Source: Planctomycetota bacterium (GTDB lineage Bacteria; Planctomycetota; UBA1135; GCA-002686595). Taken from it: 64,000 nt of DNA. The stretch covers positions 1 through 64,000 of the forward strand of contig JABACD010000022.1 in assembly GCA_014237855.1 (NCBI GenBank), written 5' to 3'. Below are positions 18,922 to 27,810 of the stretch, in pieces. A program made the translations under genes and the position numbers. Every line of letters starts with the position of its first letter. Within the stretch, counting starts at the first letter, position 1. A model generated the notes under the pieces. That model had not been told where the DNA came from and did not search any database. It worked only from the letters and a program-made list of their open reading frames with translations.

Positions 18922-20679
18922 ATGAGCCACAAGTGCATGCCGATCGTCATGGGGCATTTCGCCGTACTCGCCTGGGCCTGCGCGGGAACGCCCCCGGGGC
19001 CCAACTCCAGCGGGGAGTCCAAACGTCCCAACGTGATCCTGGTCATCACTGACGACCAGGGCTATGGAGATCTGGGGGCCCACGGGAACCAGATGATCAA
19101 GACGCCGAGCATGGACCGACTGTGGGCTGAGTCCGTGCGCCTGACGGACTTTCATGTGGATCCAACCTGCTCACCGACTCGCAGCGCTCTGATGAGCGGC
19201 CGTTACTCCTCCAGGACAGGTGTCTGGCACACGATCATGGGGCGTTCGTTGATGGCAGAGGAGGAGGAGACCCTTGCGGAGCTCTTCAGCGCAGCCGGCT
19301 ACCGAACGGGCATGTTTGGCAAGTGGCACCTGGGAGACAACTGGCCGCTGCGTCCCCAGGATCAGGGCTTCGAGGAGGTCGTCTGGCACCACGGTGGCGG
19401 CGTCGGCCAGGGCCCCGACTACTGGGGGAATGACTACTTCGACGACACCTATGAGGTTGATGGGACATGGCAGGAGTTCGAGGGGTACTGCACCGATGTC
19501 TGGTTCGAAGAGGCGACCCAGTTCATCGAGCGGGCGGATCAGCGGCCCTTCTTTCTCTACCTCTCGACCAACGCCCCCCATGGTCCATTCCTCGTTGCAG
19601 ACAGGTACTCTCAACCCTATCGAGATGCCGGCGTTCCCGAGACCATGGCAAGGTTCTATGGAATGATCACCAACATCGACGAGAACCTGGGGCGTCTGCG
19701 AGACCTGCTGGAGGACAGAGGCCTTGCCGAGGACACGATCTTCATCTTCATGACCGACAACGGCTCGGCGGCGGGCAGTGTGGCACGCCAGAAGGAAGAG
19801 GGCAGCTGGCGGGGCTACAACGCAGGCATGCGCGGGCAGAAGGGATCCGAGTACGACGGGGGACATCGGGTTCCCTGCTTCATCTCATGGCCGAATGGGG
19901 GCATCGGAGGCGGCCGTGACCTCTCGATCCTCAGTGCTCACGTCGATCTGCTCCCGACCCTCGAGGAGCTCTGCCTTCTCGAGCGCGATGGCGTGCTACC
20001 GGTGGATGGCAGCTCGCTGGCTGCTGAACTACGCACTGGAGCCGTCGAGCGAAATGACCGTAGCCTGATCGTGCACTCTCAGCGAGTCGAGCATCCAGTC
20101 AAGTGGCGCAAGTCAGCTGTCATGACGGAGCGCTGGCGCCTGGTCAATGGCAAGGAGCTCTATGACATGCAGGCAGATCCAGGTCAGGAGACAGATGTCT
20201 CGGCAGCCAATCTCGCGGTTGTCAGCACTCTCCGCAATGACTACGAGTCCTGGTGGCGTTCGCTGGAGGAGGTTCATGGTGAGACGGTCCACATCGGCCT
20301 GGGGGGAGCCGAGGATCCTGTCGAGCTGATGTCGCATGACTGGCACACGAAGGATCGCGGAACTCCCTGGCACCAGAACCATGTTCGTAACGGCCATGTG
20401 GGTCAGGGCCCCTGGGCGGTGGATGTGGCACGAGCTGGGGAGTACGAGGTCACCCTGTACCGCTGGCCCTCACACCTAGAGCGAGAGATGGGCATGGTCG
20501 AGGCACGGCTGGAGATCGCAGGGCAAGAAGCTCAGCTCCAGGTCGAGGAGTCCGACCGTTCTGCTTCATTCCGGATGCGACTACCGCTGGGGCCCACAAG
20601 GCTCCACACCACCCTGACTCGACCGGACGGGACCGTCCAGGGAGCCTACTACACCTCGGTTCGCTGGGTCGGGGAGTGA
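18922..20679 (+). CDS. Sulfatase (formylglycine-dependent), lipoprotein-like
   Basis: 585 residues. Hydrolyses sulfate esters, probably of sulfated polysaccharide fragments, outside the cytoplasmic membrane. Metal-site strand NVILVITDDQGYGD, then the formylglycine motif C83-S-P-T-R87 followed by SALMSGR, and later FGKWHLG and FMTDNGSAAG, as in S1 sulfatases. The signal ends LAWAC20, a possible lipobox. About 130 C-terminal residues past the sulfatase fold (EVTLYRWPSHLE to the end) form an additional beta-rich tail found in many planctomycete enzymes. Maturation needs a formylglycine-generating enzyme not encoded here. Convergent with the next sulfatase, 4 nt apart. Confidence 0.93.
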   Translation: MSHKCMPIVMGHFAVLAWACAGTPPGPNSSGESKRPNVILVITDDQGYGDLGAHGNQMIKTPSMDRLWAESVRLTDFHVDPTCSPTRSALMSGRYSSRTGVWHTIMGRSLMAEEEETLAELFSAAGYRTGMFGKWHLGDNWPLRPQDQGFEEVVWHHGGGVGQGPDYWGNDYFDDTYEVDGTWQEFEGYCTDVWFEEATQFIERADQRPFFLYLSTNAPHGPFLVADRYSQPYRDAGVPETMARFYGMITNIDENLGRLRDLLEDRGLAEDTIFIFMTDNGSAAGSVARQKEEGSWRGYNAGMRGQKGSEYDGGHRVPCFISWPNGGIGGGRDLSILSAHVDLLPTLEELCLLERDGVLPVDGSSLAAELRTGAVERNDRSLIVHSQRVEHPVKWRKSAVMTERWRLVNGKELYDMQADPGQETDVSAANLAVVSTLRNDYESWWRSLEEVHGETVHIGLGGAEDPVELMSHDWHTKDRGTPWHQNHVRNGHVGQGPWAVDVARAGEYEVTLYRWPSHLEREMGMVEARLEIAGQEAQLQVEESDRSASFRMRLPLGPTRLHTTLTRPDGTVQGAYYTSVRWVGE

Positions 20680-20683
20680 CGCA

Positions 20684-22180
20684 TCAGTCCGTGGGCTGAT
20701 TCCAAAGGCGGTAGGGATCATCGAGACGCCTCATCTCGGAGAGCAGCAGAGCCTCCATCTCAGCGAGCTTCTCGGCGTGTCGTGGATCTCCTGCCAGGTT
20801 GGTCTGGTGGGCTTCTGGCTGGTGGCCTGTCAGCGCGATGACCTCGGCAGCGTGATGCTCGGGCAAGAGCTCCTCAGGATTGCTTGCGAGATTGAAGAGC
20901 TGGGTCTCGCGAAGGTAACCGTCGAGTCCGTCGTACTTGATCAACTTCCAGTCACCCTTCCTGACTGCTCGCATGCCAGGTTTGGTTCCACCGCTATAGA
21001 CACCGAAGAGCACCTCACGTGTCCAGGGTACCTCACCCTCGAGTACGCTTCGAAAGCTCCTGCCCTCGAAGGTCTTCGGAACCGTAATGCCAGCCAGCTC
21101 ACACAGGGTACCGAGACAGTCGAGCAGGTAGACGTTGCCCCGGGCTCGTGAGCCCGGCTCGATTCCCGGCCCGCTGACGATCAGGGGGACGCGCCAGGTG
21201 TGTTCGTAGAGGTTCTGCTTGCCCTGCAACCCGTGGCGCCCGATGGCCATCCCGTGATCAGAGGTGTAGACGACATAGGTGTTCCCCAGCTCACCGAGCT
21301 CCTCGAGCTCCTTCAGCACCCTGCCAATCTGCGTGTCGATGTTCTCGCCGCAGGCGAACTGCCTACCGAGCTCGTTTCGAATCGTGGCCTCGTCCCGACG
21401 CTTGAGCACTCCCTGAACACTGACCTCGTCCCGCAGGCCGGGGTGACCATGGTGAAAGGGGTGGCGGGGGAGGTAGTTCTCGGGGAGCGAGGGCGCCTTT
21501 GGGTTCGGCTTCGCGGGGACTTCGGTGTTGTGCGCCCCGTACTTGCTCGCCAGCTCCTCCGCTGACCACCTGGGGTCGTGGGGGTGAGAGAAACCGAGGT
21601 AGATGAAGAAGGGGTCCTGGTCGCTCTCGCTCTCTCGCTTGGCGAGGAAGTCGAGGACTCGCTCTGCATGCCAGGCACTACCGTCCTCGGTGCCGGCTCC
21701 ACGCTTGACCTGATCATGCCTGGTCGTGAACTGCTCGTTTGCGGCTTGATAGCTGTTGCCGCGCTTGCAGGTTCGCATCGTGTCATAGCCAGCACGGTTG
21801 AAGACTGCAGCAAGAGTCTGCTCGTGCAGGTCTTCCGGGCAGAGTGGATTGGCAGGGGCCTTGCGAATGCCCGTGCTCGGGAGGTGCCAGACGGTGCGAC
21901 CACTCATGACCATGTGCCGAGAGGGTGTGCAGACGGCTCCGGACCAGGAGCCCATGTGGTAGGCACCGTCAATGGTCATTCCGCTGGAAGCGAGCCTGTC
22001 TATCACCGGGGTGTCGAGCTCCGAGCGAGGCTCGTAGACACGCAGGTCCAGGGGGGACTGGTCATCGGTGATGATGAACAGGAAGTTCGGGCGGGCGGGG
22101 CGAGCTGATGCTGAATTGAGGGACTCTGTGGCGGGCAGACCGAGGAGGAGCAGGAGCAGCACCGCGATGACACTACTCAT
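20684..22180 (-). CDS. Sulfatase (formylglycine-dependent), secreted
   Basis: 498 residues with a clear signal peptide (MSSVIAVLLLLLLGLPATES). Metal-binding NFLFIITDDQ, formylglycine motif C84-T-P-S-R88 with the downstream MVMSGRT, and VVYTSDHGMAIGRHGLQGKQN carrying the second metal cluster. Iduronate-2-sulfatase-like S1 branch by overall order. Its start codon lies inside the end of the upstream dipeptidase gene (8-nt overlap), so the two are translationally coupled. Exact sugar substrate cannot be told from sequence. Confidence 0.93.
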   Translation of the reverse strand: MSSVIAVLLLLLLGLPATESLNSASARPARPNFLFIITDDQSPLDLRVYEPRSELDTPVIDRLASSGMTIDGAYHMGSWSGAVCTPSRHMVMSGRTVWHLPSTGIRKAPANPLCPEDLHEQTLAAVFNRAGYDTMRTCKRGNSYQAANEQFTTRHDQVKRGAGTEDGSAWHAERVLDFLAKRESESDQDPFFIYLGFSHPHDPRWSAEELASKYGAHNTEVPAKPNPKAPSLPENYLPRHPFHHGHPGLRDEVSVQGVLKRRDEATIRNELGRQFACGENIDTQIGRVLKELEELGELGNTYVVYTSDHGMAIGRHGLQGKQNLYEHTWRVPLIVSGPGIEPGSRARGNVYLLDCLGTLCELAGITVPKTFEGRSFRSVLEGEVPWTREVLFGVYSGGTKPGMRAVRKGDWKLIKYDGLDGYLRETQLFNLASNPEELLPEHHAAEVIALTGHQPEAHQTNLAGDPRHAEKLAEMEALLLSEMRRLDDPYRLWNQPTD

Positions 22181-24260
22181 CCTGGCTCCTGGACTGCTCA
22201 GCGATTGCCTCGACGGCTCGCCAGACCCGCAGGGTGTTGCCTGACCAGAGCTTCGCGATCTCCTCCTCCGTGTACCCCCGTCGAAGGAGCTCGAGGGTCA
22301 GGTTGAATGTCTCACTGGCGTCGTCCCATCCCTCGACTCCTCCGCCGCCGTCGAAGTCCGAGCTGATGGCCACGTGGTCAATACCGATCAGCTCAACGGC
22401 ATAATCGATGTGATCCACGAAGTCGGCGACGTTGGCACGCTTGGCGCTGGCATCGAAGGCCCGCACGCGCTTGCGTAATTCCTGGCGCATCTCAGGCGTT
22501 CCTCCAGGGCGGGCGGTGTCTGTATCGAGCCCGAGCTCCCTGCGCGTCCTCTGGATGAAGGCGGCTCGAGCATCGTTGCTCCTGACGTAGGTTGCGAAGG
22601 CCACAGTCTGGAGCACACCTCCGTTCTCCTTGAGTGCCAGGAGCTCTCTATCACTGAGATTGCGGCCGTGCTCCAGCACACCGTCAACGCTCGAGTGCGA
22701 TGCGATCACCGGTGCGCGCGAGTGCGCGATGGCCTGCATGGTTGTCTCCTCTCCGGCGTGGGAAATGTCGACCATGATGCCCACCCGATTCATCTCTTCA
22801 ATTGCCTGCCGTCCCAGCTCGGAGAGCCCACCATGGATCGGCTCGCCTTCTGGCGTGTTTGAGTCGCCAAGCTGACTGTGACGATTGTGAGTCAGGCTCA
22901 TGTAGCGCGCTCCGCGCTCGTGGAACTCCTCGATTGCAGTCAGGTCTGTTCCCATGGCGTATCCGTTCTCGATACCGATGCAGGCCACCAGCTTGCCGGC
23001 GGCGTGAATACGCTCGACATCGTCCGGCGATCGCGCGATCTCGATGTCTCCTGGATAGCGGCGCGCCATCCGCTCGATTGTCTCGAACTTGGAGAGGGCG
23101 ATCTTGCGGGCCATGGCATAGCCCTCCTCGTCAAGAGCTCCCTGGCCCACGTAGACGATGTAGAAGGCTGCGTCGAGGCCACCAGCACGCATCTTGGGGA
23201 AGTCCACCTGGTTGGTTCCCCACAATGTCGGGTCCTGACTCAGGCGAGCTCGCGCAGCTTCAGCTGGATCTTCCGGATAATTTGGATCAGCGAGGGTGAC
23301 GGAGATGTCCTTGTGGGTATCAAGTGTGAGGGTGTCGCGGTGGATCCTTCGAGCGCGCCGTCGCAGCTCAGCATCTGGCTCGATGTCCAGCAGGATTGCG
23401 ACGGAGGGAGGGCGCTCGAGGCTCTCCAGCTCCCAGCTGACGGTACGAGACTCGCGATCTACCTCGACGATGTGAGTCTTGCCTGCGGGCGCAAGGCGTT
23501 GTTCGATGGCGCAGCTTCCACCCGGCAAGACCTGGAGAGCCACGATGTTGGAGAGCTTCAATTGAGGGAGCTCGGTCTGCTCGAGAGTCCAGACCAGCTC
23601 TCCCTGCGGAGTGATCTCCCTCAGGAGCACCTCTCCCTCGCTGGCGATCAGGGTGTTGCCACTCGAGAGCCTTGCCGCGGCCAGGCTGGAGGGCCTCTCG
23701 GTTCGTTCCTCGTGGGGGAGGCGGTACTCCCAGACAACCTCGCCGGTCTGCCCGTCGAGTTCGCGGAGGAGTCCCTCGCTCTGTTCAGGCAGGAGCAGGT
23801 TGCCGTTTTCCAGCAGGCCGATCCTGGGTGCTGCCGTCGATGGGGCTGGAAGGCTCACCTCACGTAGGATCGAGCCCAGACGATCAATCTCGACCAGGCG
23901 ATCTCCGGGCTCGGTCGAGATCAAGATGTTTCCGTTCTCCAGAGGCTCGAAGCACAGCATGGCTTGGCTCTCCTCAGCGGATGGGGAGAGCCCGCTCGAG
24001 TCGAAGGTCCAGACCACGCGGCGCGTGCTCTTTTCGATCTCGACCAGCTCGTGCCCTCCGCGCAGCAGCATGATGTTTCCATTGGGCAGGGCGTGGAGCT
24101 GGCTGCTCGAGCTCCATGGCATCTGCCACTCGAGCTTGCCGTCAGCAGCCAGGATGGTGAGCTCACCACCGGCTTGCAGGAGCAGCTCATGTTGAGCAAG
24201 GCAGGTCGTGGGGAGCAGGATCAGGAGCAGAGCCCTGTGAATCATCGGTTGACTGGACAT
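22173..24260 (-). CDS. Beta-propeller fused to M19 membrane dipeptidase
   Basis: 695 residues from the ATG at 24260, chosen because MSSQPMIHRALLLILLPTTCLAQ is a good signal peptide; the frame is open to 24344. Residues about 25 to 280 hold repeated propeller blades (LPNGNIMLLRGGHELVEI, LENGNLLLPEQSEGLLREL, LSSGNTLIASEGEVLLREI). The remainder is a renal-dipeptidase-type zinc enzyme: THKDIS, IENGYAMGTDL, RYMSLTHNRHSQLGD, MVDISHAGEETT, VIASHSSVDGV and HVAISSDFDGGGG supply the metal-binding histidines and acids. M19 enzymes cleave dipeptides or act on related amidohydrolase substrates. The propeller resembles the arylsulfotransferase/PQQ type and may bind substrate or the cell surface. Coupled to the downstream sulfatase. 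Confidence 0.88.
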   Translation of the reverse strand: MSSQPMIHRALLLILLPTTCLAQHELLLQAGGELTILAADGKLEWQMPWSSSSQLHALPNGNIMLLRGGHELVEIEKSTRRVVWTFDSSGLSPSAEESQAMLCFEPLENGNILISTEPGDRLVEIDRLGSILREVSLPAPSTAAPRIGLLENGNLLLPEQSEGLLRELDGQTGEVVWEYRLPHEERTERPSSLAAARLSSGNTLIASEGEVLLREITPQGELVWTLEQTELPQLKLSNIVALQVLPGGSCAIEQRLAPAGKTHIVEVDRESRTVSWELESLERPPSVAILLDIEPDAELRRRARRIHRDTLTLDTHKDISVTLADPNYPEDPAEAARARLSQDPTLWGTNQVDFPKMRAGGLDAAFYIVYVGQGALDEEGYAMARKIALSKFETIERMARRYPGDIEIARSPDDVERIHAAGKLVACIGIENGYAMGTDLTAIEEFHERGARYMSLTHNRHSQLGDSNTPEGEPIHGGLSELGRQAIEEMNRVGIMVDISHAGEETTMQAIAHSRAPVIASHSSVDGVLEHGRNLSDRELLALKENGGVLQTVAFATYVRSNDARAAFIQRTRRELGLDTDTARPGGTPEMRQELRKRVRAFDASAKRANVADFVDHIDYAVELIGIDHVAISSDFDGGGGVEGWDDASETFNLTLELLRRGYTEEEIAKLWSGNTLRVWRAVEAIAEQSRSQDE

Positions 24261-24664
24261 GGTGAATCTGCAGTGAGTTTTGGCGGACCTGTCGAACTCC
24301 CCGGTGGCTGCTGACGGTGAGTGAGTGATTCGTTCTCTTGCCACGAGGTCTCAGACATCGACCGAGTAGGCACAAGAGTCACCTGCTCGTGGGCTGGTTA
24401 GCTGGTGCTCGCGTGGTGAATGGATCGACCTCGTTCCTGGAGTTTGTTGTTCACATTGTGAAACGGTGGGGCGGCATGATTCCAGCTCTCTTTTTCAGGT
24501 GAGCGATCTTTGCACCGCATGCTTCATGCGCTCCACCACTCAGTAATTGATGAATTCACGCATGAGGAAATCTCATGGGCATTTTTTCCTCCATTTCAGG
24601 GATACATGGCAAGCTGAAATTCGTCCCCCCCCTTGAGCATTCCCCCTGCAAGAGCTGAACGACC
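24261..24664. other. Divergent intergenic region
   Basis: About 400 bp between the dipeptidase (minus) and metalloprotease (plus) genes, clearly more AT-rich than its surroundings near 24480-24620. It must hold both promoters. Apart from the palindrome at 24450-24462 I could not assign elements, and no small gene is convincing. Confidence 0.6.
24450..24462. promoter_or_regulatory. Palindromic operator candidate
   Basis: TTCACATTGTGAA is a perfect 6-bp inverted repeat around one central base, about mid-way in the divergent promoter region. Its size suits a dimeric helix-turn-helix regulator of the dipeptidase-sulfatase pair, the protease, or both. Confidence 0.4.
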
Positions 24665-25990
24665 ATGGCCAGATTCTCCTTCGCAATCCTTGTTTTCATC
24701 TTATGTACCGCGTCCGCGGAAGCTCAGCGCGAACGCTGTGGAACTCCCGAGCCGACTCCGACCGGCGCGGGTGTGGTTCCTTCGGATTGTGGGTACTGGA
24801 CGAACTCGCCACAGCCGCAGTACGAGCCCTCCTGCTACTACGACGTCCAGGTGGTCTTCCACGTGATCCAGAGCAACTCCGGCGCAGGCTTTCTGAGCGC
24901 CGGAACGATCCAGGATCAAATTGACATCCTGAACGAGGACTTCCAGGCCATTCCGGGGTCCCCGGGAGCGCCGGGAACCGACTCTCGCATTCGCTTCCAT
25001 CTGGCAACGACCGATCCGAGCGGGAACCCCACAACCGGCATCACCTACTCGAATAACAACAACTGGTTTCAGGACTCTGGTAGCTACTGGAACTCGCTCG
25101 CCTGGGATACGAATCGTTACCTCAACATCTACACCAATGAAGTTCCGTGCTGCTACGGATATGTCTCCGACTTTCCCTCTCAGGGCATTGCGGGCCAGGC
25201 TGATGATCGCGTGGTGCTCTGGTGGGAAGCTGTAGGGCGCCAGGCGACCAGCGGCTGGCCCGGCAACATGGGACGGACGGCAACCCACGAGGTCGGTCAC
25301 TACATGGGGCTCTATCACACCTTCTGTGGTGGCTGCGGCTCGGCGGCTGCTTGCGACTCGACAGGTGATCTGATCTGTGACACGAACCCGCAGGCGAATC
25401 CCAACTACGGCTGTGCATCATCCGAGACATCCTGCGGCAGTTCGGATCCCTATCACAATTACATGGACTACACGGATGACGTCTGTCTCTGGGAATTCAC
25501 GCCAGAGCAGGTCAACCGAATGCGCTGCACGCTGACCTACTGGCGACCTGACCTGTACGAGGTCTGCAGCTCTGATCTGGGGACGAACTTCTGCACCTCC
25601 GTGGCCAACTCAAGCGGGTCCCCTGCGACGATCAGCGTCTCCGGGCAGGCGAGCATCCTCGCGAACGACATGACCCTTTCGGCTGCGAGTAGCGCGATCC
25701 AAACCGTTGGGTTGTTCTTCTATGGTGCCAACCAGGTCCAGGTGCCGTTTGGCGACGGCTTCCGCTGTGTTGGCGGGATGCTCTTTCGCTTGCCGCCGCC
25801 GCTGTCATCAGACACCTCAGGAGCAGTGCAACGAGCATTGGACTTCACTCAATCGCCCTTGAGCTCAGGTCCGGGGGAAATTCAGCCTGGTAGCACCTGG
25901 AACTTCCAGTACTGGTTCCGCGATCCGTTTGGAACGGGTGGGGCAGGGTTCAATCTCAGCGACGGGCTCAGTATCAACTTCTTCCCCTGA
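24665..25990 (+). CDS. M43 (pappalysin/cytophagalysin-like) zinc metalloprotease, secreted
   Basis: 441 residues, signal peptide to about residue 21. The extended zinc motif H208-E209-V-G-H212-Y-M-G-L-Y-H218 with a following Cys-rich loop (FCGGCGSAAACDS) and the Met-turn YMDYTDD place it in M43, which act as extracellular proteases. After about residue 300 comes a domain of about 130 residues starting NFCTSVANSSGSPA and ending FNLSDGLSINFF, shared with the arylsulfotransferase-like gene at 32626. It is probably a surface or secretion module. The ATG at 24665 is the only start that gives a complete signal peptide. Confidence 0.9.
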   Translation: MARFSFAILVFILCTASAEAQRERCGTPEPTPTGAGVVPSDCGYWTNSPQPQYEPSCYYDVQVVFHVIQSNSGAGFLSAGTIQDQIDILNEDFQAIPGSPGAPGTDSRIRFHLATTDPSGNPTTGITYSNNNNWFQDSGSYWNSLAWDTNRYLNIYTNEVPCCYGYVSDFPSQGIAGQADDRVVLWWEAVGRQATSGWPGNMGRTATHEVGHYMGLYHTFCGGCGSAAACDSTGDLICDTNPQANPNYGCASSETSCGSSDPYHNYMDYTDDVCLWEFTPEQVNRMRCTLTYWRPDLYEVCSSDLGTNFCTSVANSSGSPATISVSGQASILANDMTLSAASSAIQTVGLFFYGANQVQVPFGDGFRCVGGMLFRLPPPLSSDTSGAVQRALDFTQSPLSSGPGEIQPGSTWNFQYWFRDPFGTGGAGFNLSDGLSINFFP

Positions 25991-26168
25991 TCGGAGGGGT
26001 CTGGCTGCCCGCGGCTGGGGGACTCGCCCTCGATTGACAGGTCATGGCGCGGCCTGTGCGGAAGCATTCGAATGGATGAGCTGAGTCGCGTGCTCTGCGA
26101 GGGTGCTCTCGATATCCTCTGGGGCTCTCCAAGGATCTCAATTGCCTTCCCCGTTGCGCTATCTCCGC

Positions 26169-27692
26169 ATGCCCCGAACTCCCAGCTCCCTCCGGCCGTT
26201 TCTTGCGGCTCTTTTGATCGCCCTGGGCTCTTGTGGCTCCTCGGAAGAGGGGCCCGTCTACAAGCACGTTCTGTTGATCTCGCTGGATACGACCAGGGCT
26301 GATCAGCTTGGTTGCTACGGTGGACGAAGCGCCCAAACACCGCGCATCGACGAGGTTGCTCGAGGGGGCATCGTCTTCGAGCAGACGATGGCAGCGGCAC
26401 CGAGCACACTGGCCTCTCACACCTCGATCATGACGGGCCTCTACCCTCGGCGGCACGGAGTGGCGCGAAATGGGTTCACGGTCAATCCCGAGAACGTGAT
26501 GCTGGCTGAGGTCCTCAGGGATAACGACTTTCACACTGCCGGCTTCATCGCATCCTTTGCACTTGATGAGGTCTTTGGCTTCGATCAGGGCTTCAACTGG
26601 TGGGACCAGGACTTTGGTACGGAGGTCGGGGCCGCACGCACAGAGCTCAACCAGCGTCGGGGTGAGGCGGTGACCGATGCAGTGCTTGACCATCTTGATC
26701 AGTACGATGGAGGAGACCGTCTCTTTCTCTTTGCCCACTACTTCGACTCACACTCTCCCTACGATCCGCCCGAGCCTTACAGCAGTGAGTACGCCATACC
26801 GGGGGGGCTTCAGACCTCGGACTTTGGCACCCTGGGACGGCAGATCACGATGCATCAGGAGCTCGTCAATGGGAAGAAGCGAGCCGTCTACGATCTCGGG
26901 CTGAGCCAGGATCTGGCGCGCTACTCACTGGCCGAGAAGTTGCCGGGTGACGAGGATCTCAAGGCGCTCTACAGCGGAGAGCTCGCCTACCTGGATGCGC
27001 AGGTTGGACGTCTACTCGATGGACTCGCCAGTCGTGGCATTCTGGAGGACACGGTGATCATCATCACGGGAGATCACGGGGAGACCTTCTGGGAGCATGG
27101 CGACTTCTGGCATCACGGTGCCTGGGTCTACCAGACGAATGTCCATGTTCCCTTCATCGTCAGCCTCCCCGACGGCAGGGGCAAGGGTGAACGAGTCTCA
27201 ACGCCCGTCTCGGGAGTGGATGTCTTCCCGATGCTGCTGGAGTTGCTTGAGATACCGCTACCTGAAGAGGTCGCAGGGGTCAGCCTTGCCGCGGCCTTTG
27301 ATTCCAAGCCGGTGCCAACCAGGCGTGCCCTGTTTTCTGAGGCCACCCAACCCAGCAAGAGGCTGCCGGGTGGATTCATCTGGGAGAATCAACTCAAGGC
27401 CAAGTGCATTCGCCAGGGGCGCTGGAAGCTGATCGAGGCTCCCTACTTGCAGTACCGCGAACTCTACGACCTGAAAGCCGACCCCGGAGAACACAACAAT
27501 CTCCTGCTCGACATGTCCCCCGAGACCCGGCGAGTGGCCGAGAGGTTGTTGAAGTCCCTGGACGAGTGGCGCCGGGTCCAGGATCCGCGTCCGTCTTCAT
27601 TCAAGTCGACCCAGATGCAGAACATCCAGAAGCGCTTGCAGGGTCTGGGGTACGTGGGGGATCTCTCGGAGATCGATGATTCGGCGGATTGA
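26169..27692 (+). CDS. Sulfatase-fold hydrolase lacking the formylglycine motif, lipoprotein
   Basis: 507 residues from the ATG at 26169, chosen because it yields a lipoprotein signal ending LGSC22; the frame is open from 26103. It has the alkaline-phosphatase/sulfatase fold: HVLLISLDTTRADQLGCYG, GLYPRRHGVARNG, VIIITGDHGETFWEHGD. At the nucleophile position the motif is T80-L-A-S-H84 where the neighbours have C-x-P-x-R, so no formylglycine can form. Thr is the nucleophile in phosphodiesterase and phosphomutase branches of this superfamily, so a phospho- or phosphonohydrolase role is more likely than sulfatase. Annotation as sulfatase would be misleading. Confidence 0.85.
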   Translation: MPRTPSSLRPFLAALLIALGSCGSSEEGPVYKHVLLISLDTTRADQLGCYGGRSAQTPRIDEVARGGIVFEQTMAAAPSTLASHTSIMTGLYPRRHGVARNGFTVNPENVMLAEVLRDNDFHTAGFIASFALDEVFGFDQGFNWWDQDFGTEVGAARTELNQRRGEAVTDAVLDHLDQYDGGDRLFLFAHYFDSHSPYDPPEPYSSEYAIPGGLQTSDFGTLGRQITMHQELVNGKKRAVYDLGLSQDLARYSLAEKLPGDEDLKALYSGELAYLDAQVGRLLDGLASRGILEDTVIIITGDHGETFWEHGDFWHHGAWVYQTNVHVPFIVSLPDGRGKGERVSTPVSGVDVFPMLLELLEIPLPEEVAGVSLAAAFDSKPVPTRRALFSEATQPSKRLPGGFIWENQLKAKCIRQGRWKLIEAPYLQYRELYDLKADPGEHNNLLLDMSPETRRVAERLLKSLDEWRRVQDPRPSSFKSTQMQNIQKRLQGLGYVGDLSEIDDSAD

Positions 27693-27810
27693 CTCGCTCA
27701 GAGAGGTTGTTTCCCTTGGGCCCTCTGCCCGCCAGTGCTCTTGAAGAGAGCCTGATCCTGGGGGCGCCGCCTGTCGAGGTGGATCAGCTACGAGGAGCTG
27801 AATCCTGGCT

